From positions 135,311,053 to 135,375,052 of the forward strand of contig NC_086024.1 in the NCBI RefSeq assembly GCF_036323735.1: a stretch of DNA of 64,000 nucleotides, written 5' to 3'. Of the stretch, positions 57,440 through 64,000 are shown in pieces. Numbering within the stretch: position 1 is the first letter of the stretch; every line of letters starts with the position of its first letter. The position numbers were made by a program, and so were the translations under genes. The notes beneath the pieces were generated by a model. The model did not search any database. It worked only from the letters and a program-made list of their open reading frames with translations, and had not been told where the DNA came from. The stretch is from Rattus norvegicus (lineage: Eukaryota > Chordata > Mammalia > Rodentia > Muridae).

Positions 57440-57927
57440 GGCAATCTAGCATGAGCTCTTAAATGTCCAGTAAAGTAAGGAACAGTACATTCTCTTAAAT
57501 TGAGTCGTATTTGCATAAATAATTGCAAAATTTGAGAATTAGCAGTATCTAAAAAAAGGAACAGCTTCAAGCAATTGCAAGCCATGAGCTTATATTGGCT
57601 ATCAGTATTCAAATTAAAAGCTTAGGGGTTGGGGATTTAGCTCAGTGGTAGAGCGCTTGCCCTGGGTTCGGTCCCCAGCTCCGAAAAAAAGAAAAAAGAA
57701 AAAAAAAAAGCTTGATTTTCAACATTTCAAAAACAGTGGCTTCAGCACATAATTAGATTATTTTGCTGAAGTGGGTGGGGGACTTGAGAATGAACATGTA
57801 ATCCAGTTGCATATGCTGCCTTCCCATTAGATGAGCCGTCTGTAAATACAGTAAGCACATTCTCTATCGGCTGCATGTGTAAATTTACAGGAAATACAAA
57901 AGCATGCATAGAGGCAAATTGTAACAA
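57440..57927 (-). pseudogene. Retroviral RNase H remnant
   Basis: It begins near VLTVFTDGSSNGKAA, the first catalytic Asp region, and ends YFTGHLRAHARLPRPLSEAT before the integrase. It is split by the ID element at 57624-57705 and carries stops. Confidence 0.8.
57624..57705 (+). mobile_element. Internally deleted ID element inside the ERV RNase H
   Basis: The A-box region (TTAGCTCAGTGGTAGAGCGC) runs directly into CTGGGTTCGGTCCCCAGCTC. The usual 16 nt TAGGAAGCGCAAGGCC between them is missing, with GCC at both deletion ends. Short AAAAGCTT repeats flank it (57616-57623 and 57706-57713). Confidence 0.9.
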
Positions 57928-58399
57928 CTTATCTTTTGGATAATGATTATCAATTTTGCCTCAAAAGTTTGCACATGCAGCAGGCCAAACATCAGTATTC
58001 TGCAATAACCAATTTAATTGCTGTTTGGAATAAGGAATATTTCATCAGGTTCTTTCCCAAAATACTTTTTGATTCTATCCTACAATTCTGTATTAACACA
58101 ATAACAGCTTCATAATAGGGTGTTCAAACTTTACTTGGAGATAAAGAAAGATGAGTCCACATTAATTGTCCCTTTTGCCAAAGAACTGCTGTGGGTACAT
58201 GAAAGGTAGCAAGAACACAAACAGCCAATAATTGAGCTACATAATGTATCTGTTGTTGACTAATAGCCTCCAGTACTTTCTGCAAAGCTCTTTGTCCCTC
58301 ATCAGTTAATTGTTGAAGAGAACTAGGGTTTGTGTCCCCCTTGAGAATATCAAACAGAGGTTTAAGGTCTCCTGTGGTAAGCTTAAGGTGAGGTCTTAG

Positions 58400-58624
58400 C
58401 CAATTAATAGCTTTTGAAAATCATTAAAAGTAAATTATCTTTTCTTATTTGGATATTCTGTGCCTTAATTTATTTAGGATATAACTGATGTCCCAAATAT
58501 TGAAAAGGATATTGCCTTTGAATCTTTTCTGGAGCAGCAACTGATCCCCGAGATTTTAAAGCTCGTTGTATAAGAGCAAAGGCTTGTGGTAAACTCCTTC
58601 AGAGGGGTCAGCTAATAAAATACA

Positions 58625-58673
<49 letters not shown>

Positions 58674-59100
58674 ATATATATTCATATAATGAGTAGATAC
58701 ACAGAAGGATGTGAAGTCCTAACTTCTGGTACTGAAGCAGCAACACATTTTTGACATAATGTAGGGTTATTAGCCCTTCCTTGAGTCAAAACTTTTCAGT
58801 GGTATTACTTCCTGGGTTCTTTAAGATTACAAGCAGGCACACTAAAAGCAAACCTTTTACAGTAATCAAGATGCAAGGAAGTACTATAAAAACAATCTTT
58901 AGGTCTATGACGAGTCTATACGTATTTTCTGGAATGGCGGCTGGGGTAGGTAAGCCAGGTCGCAGTGCTCCCGTAAATTCCACAGCTTCATTAACCTTCC
59001 GTAAAGCTTGTGACAGTCTCCGCTTGCCTGGTTTCTTTTCTTACAAATGTAGGCGAGTTCCAGGGAAATTAGAATCTTGCACCTATTATTGGATTTATGT
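58400..59100 (-). pseudogene. Reverse transcriptase remnant
   Basis: Recognisable pieces are GALRPGLPTPAAIPENTYRL, VIDLK and then, after a frameshift, a segment resembling NNPTLCQKC. The position expected for the catalytic YMDD loop is occupied by a (TA)n microsatellite at about 58627-58670. Several stops and frameshifts are present. Confidence 0.8.
58627..58690. repeat. (TA)n microsatellite inside ERV pol
   Basis: About 44 bp of pure TA, then TCCATATATATTCATATA. Confidence 0.97.
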
Positions 59101-59123
59101 TCCAATATATATATTTTTTTTCA

Positions 59124-59136
<13 letters not shown>

Positions 59137-59174
<38 letters not shown>

Positions 59175-59770
59175 TAACTTGAGTATTTCTTATATACATT
59201 TCGAGTGTTATTCCCTTTCCCGGTTTCCGGGCAAACATCCCCCTCCCCCCTCCCCTTCCTTATGGGTGTTCCCCTCCCAACCCTCCCCCCATTGCCGCCC
59301 TCCCCCCATAGACTAGTTCACTGTGGGTTCAGTCTTAGCAGGACCCAGGGCTTCCCCTTCCACTGGTGCTCTTACTAGGATATTCATTGCTACCTATGGG
59401 GTCAGAGTCCAGGGTCAGTCCATGTATAGTCTTTAGGTAGTGGCTTAGTCCCTGGAAGCTCTGGTTGCTTGGCATTGTTGTACTTTTGGGGTCTCGAGCC
59501 CCTTCAAGCTCTTCCAGTTCTTTCTCTGATTCCTTCAATAGGGGACCTATTCTCAGTTCAGTGGTTTGCTGCTGGCATTCGCCTCTATATTTGCTGTATT
59601 CTGGCTGTGTCTCTCAGGAGCGATCTACATCCGGCTCCTGTCGGTCTGCACTTCTTTGCTTCATCCATCTTGTCTAATTGGGTGGCTGTATATGTATGGG
59701 CCACATGTGGGGCAGGCTCTGAATGGGTGTTCCTTCAGTCTCTGTTTTAATCTTTGCCTCTCCCTTCCCT
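59137..59770 (-). mobile_element. Rat L1 3' UTR insertion inside the ERV
   Basis: A long T-tract is followed by ATTAACTTGAGTATTTCTTA, TTCCCTTTCCCGGTTTCCGG, long C-rich runs (G-rich on the L1 sense strand) and CATAGACTAGTTCACTGTGG. This is the young rat L1 3' UTR, 5'-truncated. A CAATATATATTTTTT-like target duplication appears on the right (59771-59785) and, less cleanly, on the left (from about 59122). Confidence 0.92.
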
Positions 59771-60333
59771 CAATATATATTTTTTAACTATAATTTTTAA
59801 AAGTTTCTTTTGCAGTATCAGGGCATAACCATAATTTTGGAAGGCAAAACCAATTTTTAGCAGTGTAGACAATCCAGTCTCTAAAATCAATACCAAGTGC
59901 ATTATTTTTGTGTTACAGTTTGGCTGCCCGTTCTTGTGTATAGATGCATGGCGGTGCAGCCTTTAATACCTCATTAAGAAACATTGTTTTAAATCCTCTC
60001 TTTTATAAGTATGGTTTCTAGATCAAGAATTACATAAACTATTATCCTGGTTTAGAATTATCCTTAGAAAACTGTTTCCCTGGGTTGGCTCAGGCCATGT
60101 GTTGTTGCCCTGACTGACTCCAACCCTGAGTCACCAGTTTGAAGCCAACTTTCTGTTACTAATGTTACAAATGTTACACCATACCCAATAACTTAGAAGC
60201 CAATAATCGATAACCAAGACATGCAGAACACATTTATATATTTAAGACCAGTCAGAAACAAACATGAAGTGGCTACACAGATTTACTTATTTAGACTAGA
60301 CAGATAAAACTTTCTTACTTTTTCTAGCTGTAG

Positions 60334-60357
60334 TTTCAAGGGAGGAGCGCCCTGCCA
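60334..60357 (-). other. Degenerate lysine-type primer-binding site
   Basis: Two bases after the LTR end the minus strand reads TGGCAGGGCG and then CTCCTCCCTTGAAA. Its ends (TGGC and CTTGAAA) match the Lys-tRNA primer site used by this retrovirus class; the middle is mutated. Confidence 0.35.
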
Positions 60358-60359
60358 CC

Positions 60360-60801
60360 TGCTGAACCCTAACCATTTTTTCTTTTGAGTACGAAACACA
60401 GAGCACCAATCAAGCAACAAACACAACCACAGACAGACTGACAGACATGGACAGACTGGTGCACCAAGGACACACAATCAACAGAGAGGGAAGAGAACCA
60501 GATGTCCCAGCAAAGGGACCCAGGTCCAGGACTAGCCATTCCCCAGTGGGAGCTGGAGAGGAAGTAGGACGTCTTTTTGACTTGTCTTTGCTCCTCTTAG
60601 CATATCTCTAAGCACATGCACAAAAGCCTTCTCCATTACCCCCTCCCGTTTTTATAGGGCTCACTCACCCAATGCTGGCACAAATTATCTGTTTTCCTTT
60701 GCACGCACTTCCTTTTTCACCACGTCCTTCGCTGAACCCCTTATCCTCAAGCCTCAACATTGAGGGCGCCACCTGACCACGCCTGCTCAAGTCAGTCAAC
60801 A
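60360..60801 (-). mobile_element. Putative 5' LTR of the ERV relic, antisense
   Basis: On the minus strand it starts TGTTGACTGAC (60801 downwards) and ends GGGTTCAGCA (60360), giving TG...CA termini, with CCCTATAAAAACGGG (TATA box) at about 60647-60661. A clear polyadenylation signal was not seen. Boundaries are inferred. Confidence 0.5.
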
Positions 60802-60802
60802 G

Positions 60803-61018
60803 GATCTTGAGGGAGGGAGTGAGAATTAAAGAAAGAAAAAACAATTAGACAACATTATAACATGACTCCAGCAAGGCTGAAGTGAGTTTATTTTTTCCCA
60901 GTCTGCTTTTATACCATTCTAAGTACATTCAAAGAATGGGGTCAGTTCTTAGTCAAGGACAAACAAGGCAATAAACAAAGGTCCTGTGGTCACTGTATTC
61001 TGGGACTTATCAAGATGA
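60803..61018. other. LTR-like or flanking DNA right of the ERV
   Basis: Contains GAGTTTATTTTTTCCCAGTC and TTTTATACCATTCTAAGTAC, resembling part of 47860-47900. It may belong to another LTR. Unassigned. Confidence 0.3.
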
Positions 61019-61030
61019 TCGAGATACAAG

Positions 61031-61084
61031 GGGCTGGAGAGATGGCTCAGCCGTTAAAGACTAGGCTCACAACCAAAAATATAA
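61031..61084 (+). mobile_element. Very short B2 element with target duplication
   Basis: GGGCTGGAGAGATGGCTCAG, then CCGTTAAAGACTAGGCTCAC AACCAAAAATATAA, flanked by GAGATACAAGG at 61021-61031 and 61085-61095. Confidence 0.85.
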
Positions 61085-61300
61085 GAGATACAAGGAGTGC
61101 ATTCCTCAACTGTATTTTTCTTGAGCTTATTTCCTTGTCTTAGCCCAATGTCAGATGTCTTTGCCAGTTTCCTTGAAGCATCCCCAAGAGCTCTCCACAC
61201 CAGGTTCCCTGTACCCCTAAGGATGCCTACTGCACTCAGTGTTCACAGCCATTCAGGTTGCTTGTTGGTGTATCTATCACAGGGTTAGCAGAAACTGTGA

Positions 61301-61786
61301 CTTCCTTTCTGGGCTCAGGCCTGGGTCACAGTGATATGGCTGAATGCACTGAGGTCGGGGTTGTTGGTAAGCAGGGATCTGCCATGGTCCCTTTTTTTTT
61401 TTGTTGTTCTTTTTTTCGGAGCTGGGGATCGAACCCAGGGCCTTGCGCTTCCTAGGCAAGCGCTCTACCACTGAGCTAAATCCCCAACCCCTGCCATGGT
61501 CCCTTCTTACAGAGACAAGGAGAGAAGACTGAGACCAGCCAGCATGCCAAGTGCACCTGCTCCTCCTGTGGGACGGCCAAGGTGAAAAGACAGGCCTGCA
61601 TTTGGCACTGTGGCCCCTGCATAACAGTGGCGGCTGGAGACCTGGGCCTGCAGCATCGCCTCTGCTGTCCCAGTCAGGTCTGCTACCCAAAGACTGGAGG
61701 AGTCAAAGAAGCAGTCAGAAGCACTGCCATTTTAACCATCTGTACCCCAAATGACTTAATTTATGTAAAAATAGAGCAAAACTCTG
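61301..61786 (+). pseudogene. Rpl37a-ps: Rpl37a processed pseudogene, split by an ID element
   Basis: An intronless copy of the ribosomal protein L37a mRNA. A leader (CTTCCTTTCTGGGCTCAGGC) precedes ATG at 61336, which reads MAECTEVGVVGKQGSAMVP. The ID element at 61394-61490 then interrupts it. Reading resumes through SQHAKCTCSSCGTAKVKRQA and IWHCGPC, keeping all four zinc-ribbon cysteines. A 2-nt deletion after GPC shifts the frame, so the C-terminus is lost. The end resembles the L37a 3' UTR (ACCATCTGTACCCCAAATGA). Many substitutions indicate an old copy, much older than the ID element. It is not expected to be functional. Confidence 0.9.
61394..61490 (-). mobile_element. ID element, antisense, inside the Rpl37a pseudogene
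   Basis: CTGCCATGGTCCCTT at 61379-61393 and 61491-61505 flanks the T-tail and ID core. Confidence 0.97.
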
Positions 61787-61789
61787 CAG

Positions 61790-62265
61790 AGTGTGAATTC
61801 CCTAAGTGGAAAGATCCTGAATCACTGAATTTATGAGATGCTGCTCTCTCCAGAGCCTTGGGCATAGGGAGAAAAGGGTCTGACTGGGGTATGTTTGGAT
61901 AGATGGCTGGCTCTGGGGCCCTTTGCACCACATGGAGCTCTGGGATTCCCCAGCCACCTGTGCTGGATCACGAACCAGAACACAGCTCAGTGCACTCACT
62001 GAATCAGGGAACACATTGTGTCCCTCTGAACTCCAGCACCCTGTTGCCTTAGAGTGCTTCCACTGAAAATGGTAATATGGTCTCAGCCTTCCCAGAGCCT
62101 GCCTGGACTGTGTGAGGAACAAGACCAGACATCAGTAGGCACGGTCCAAGCTGAGCCTCACCTCTGTCATTGTCAGATGAGCTGATCACCCAGAGGCAGG
62201 GACAGTGCTCCAAAAACCACAGGAGTGAAAAGAGACTTGGGTTTGAATGTGGCTAGAGTCCTGAC
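61790..62265. other. Intronic stretch without recognised features
   Basis: Nothing recognised. Confidence 0.5.
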
Positions 62266-62267
62266 CT

Positions 62268-62330
62268 TTGTCTGTGTGTGTGTGTGACTCTGTGTGTGTC
62301 TGTGTCTGTGTCTGTGTCTGTCTGTCTGTG
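62268..62330. repeat. GT/CTGT-rich simple repeat
   Basis: TGTGTGTGTGTGACTCTGTG, then CTGTGT and CTGT units. Confidence 0.9.
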
Positions 62331-62749
62331 TTGCCCCTTCACTCTGGCTGCCTGCTGAGAACATGTAAGAAGAGCTTTGACATGGTGGTGCTATGGGACA
62401 GGGCTGACTGGCAGATGCATGCTGGGGCATGTCCGAGAAGTAATGGAGTCAGCTGCTCGGCTGGGATGGCTGAGAGGAATGGGCAGGCGTGGGTGGTGTT
62501 AGGGTAGGAACAAGTGTGGTGTAGATTTGATCCGAGGTGTGGAGAGAGAGGCTACTGCCCAGGACTCTGACGTCACAGAGCATGGCAACTCCAGTTCTAG
62601 GTGCAGACGCCCAAGTCACTACTGCTCTGTGTGCTCAAAGGAGAGTTTGTCGGATGCCTGAGGATGGCCCAGACTTGCTCCACAGACTCTCAGGGACAAC
62701 GCTTCTCTCCGCCCCATTTCCAGTTCAGTTCTCAGCTATTCTCTTAGAC

Positions 62750-62860
62750 GCCTTTTATTCTGCTGGAGCTTCCACATGGGTTCTGGGAGTTGAACCCTGG
62801 TCCTTTGTAAGAACAACAAATGCTCTTAACCACTGGGCCGACCCTCAAGCCCGTGTTTCT
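62750..62860 (-). mobile_element. B2/B3-type SINE fragment, antisense
   Basis: CACATGGGTTCTGGGAGTTG, AACCCTGGTCCTTTGTAAGA, CTCTTAACCACTGGGCCGAC. Confidence 0.8.
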
Positions 62861-63780
62861 AGTTTTCATTCCTAAACCTCAGTACCTTGAAGTTAGGTGT
62901 TGTCTGTGGCTTCAGTGGTTTGGTTTAGTGAGTGTTGCCTTTTGCAGTGGGCCATTAACCGGCAAGGCTGTTCCATGGAGTGTTGGTCAGATTAGGTGAC
63001 TGAGATGTTAAAAACGCTGGTGTGAAGTGTCATTTTCTGTCTGTGACATGGAAATAAATCCATGAGGATAAAATCCAAAAGCAGACAGAAGTGAGTCATG
63101 AGACACAGCGAAGCGTCACTCATGCGGCAGAGGCCGAGCCGCTGGCTCCTTACTTAAGCAGGTTCTGAAGTAACTCTAGAGGCTCACAGTCCCGACTCAG
63201 CTGTGCCTGCCTGCCTTTGGATAGCGTGGCCTTGGGACTTCCTCTTTGCTCTATAATTTCTATAGTTTCCATAATTCTAAATTATTTTCCAATGATTATG
63301 TGCCACACTTACTATCATCAAAAATCCACAGATTAAAGAAAAACAAACAACTAAAATCAAGCGATCTGTGTAGCTTTACGGTAGTGCTGCCCACGAAGTA
63401 TCCCTGTTGGTTTCCAGGAAATTGAGCTCACCCCATTATTTTAGAGCTCACCCCATTAGTCACTGTTGAAGACTTGATTACACATTGGTTTACAGGTTTT
63501 TCTCAGGATGTACTGGAACCTGCAATGTTTTCCCCGCCCACATCCCAGGACGGGCACCTTGTGTGCGCTCCCCACTCCCCCCTCCCCCCCTCCGGTGATG
63601 GTTGATTTTGGACTTGTCCTTGCTCTGCCTGCTGCTTCAGTGTGGAAAGGGTGTTGAGCGGGTGCTGTGAGCGTGCAGTGATGAAGGAGGAGGTGTTCAG
63701 AATTAAGGAGAGGATAGGAAGTTTCCATATGCCTTACAGACCTGCTTAGTTATCGTGAGGGGTAAGTCACGTGACCCTCT
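62860..63780. other. Intronic stretch with a short tandem duplication
   Basis: No gene seen. GAGCTCACCCCATTA occurs at 63424 and again at 63444 (20-bp period). A C-rich run lies near 63568-63590. Confidence 0.6.
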
Positions 63781-63782
63781 GT

Positions 63783-63836
63783 TGGCTTTTGTTTGTTTGT
63801 TTGGGTGTTTGTTTGTTTGTTGGTTTGTTTGTTTTT
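63783..63836. repeat. (GTTT)n simple repeat
   Basis: GTTTGTTTGTTTGGGTGTTT and similar. Confidence 0.9.
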
Positions 63837-64000
63837 TGCCAGCGTTTTACCATTGTTACAAAAACCTGGGTTCAGGGCCAGTGAGTAACAGTGACACACA
63901 CTAACTGAAGTTACCTGCATTTTTTAAAGAGATCCACTCTTACCATTTTGAAATTTTCCCATTTTCCCTTGTTTGTTGGTTTTAAAAGTAAAAGAAATAC

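Larger units (their letters stand above)
56560..60801 (-). mobile_element. Decayed ERVK/IAP-like provirus relic, antisense, no 3' LTR
   Basis: Order on the minus strand, right to left: a putative 5' LTR (60360-60801), a degenerate primer-binding site, unrecognised leader/gag-like DNA (59790-60330), reverse transcriptase, RNase H and integrase. Env and a 3' LTR were not found, and most of gag/pro is missing. Frameshifts and stops break pol throughout. An L1 and two ID elements have inserted into it. It is non-functional. Confidence 0.8.
52504..64000 (+). other. Ppp2r5c intron 2 (5' part, runs off the window)
   Basis: It begins with GTGAGTGAG. The next conserved B56 coding segment was looked for and not found before the right edge, so at least 11.5 kb of this intron is in the window. 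It contains the ERV/L1/ID nest and the Rpl37a pseudogene. Confidence 0.85.

Noticed and set aside
57031..57612. 193-codon minus-strand frame as an intact viral protein
   Set aside because: It fuses ERV RNase H/integrase fragments with ID-derived sequence at both ends and is only a segment of broken pol.
52504..64000. Search for the next Ppp2r5c exon
   Set aside because: No segment matching the following conserved B56 coding region with proper splice sites was found; TTTGCAG at about 62941 leads into unrelated sequence.

Overview
The window is mammalian, almost certainly rat (Rattus norvegicus). It carries eleven young ID-type SINEs with long A/T tails and clean target-site duplications, rodent B1/B2/B3/B4-type SINEs, and an L1 3' end of the G-rich rat type. 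Long GT/CA microsatellites and a decayed betaretrovirus-like element are also present. Nothing bacterial, plasmid or phage-like is seen.

The only functional gene I can support is Ppp2r5c (B56-gamma, a PP2A regulatory subunit), on the + strand. A first coding exon (ATG 13157, donor after 13250) encodes 31 residues plus one base. It joins in phase to an internal exon at 52304-52503 encoding residues 32-98. Intron 1 is about 39 kb, and intron 2 runs off the right edge. No third exon was found. Upstream of exon 1 lie a CCAAT box, a CRE/AP-1-like site and a short uORF with a strong Kozak context; the main ATG has a weak one.

Layout: 1-13.0 kb is upstream DNA (or intron of a longer isoform) with SINEs, an old L1 relic and an LTR-like repeat. 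13.0-13.25 kb is promoter and exon 1. 13.25-52.3 kb is intron 1, with SINEs, tandem repeats (a minisatellite at 28.7-29.3 kb, a CA array at 35.2-35.5 kb, polypyrimidine at 39.1-39.4 kb, polypurine at 46.7-46.8 kb), LTR-like repeats and an L1 3' UTR relic at 42.4-43.5 kb. 52.3-52.5 kb is exon 2, with a young ID element ending 52 bp before it. 52.5-64 kb is intron 2. It holds a MaLR-like LTR, a minus-strand ERVK-like provirus relic (about 56.5-60.8 kb) invaded by an L1 and two ID elements, and an Rpl37a processed pseudogene split by an ID element (61.3-61.8 kb).

Most open frames in the window are chance frames in repeats or microsatellites. I found no convincing new biological system. The points most worth checking are the translation-initiation layout of exon 1, a possible alternative first exon at 14.0 kb, a CpG-rich block with a forkhead palindrome at 24.75 kb, the ID insertion beside the exon 2 branch-point region, a retroposon insertion consisting only of a tail at 6.2 kb, and the nested ERV.
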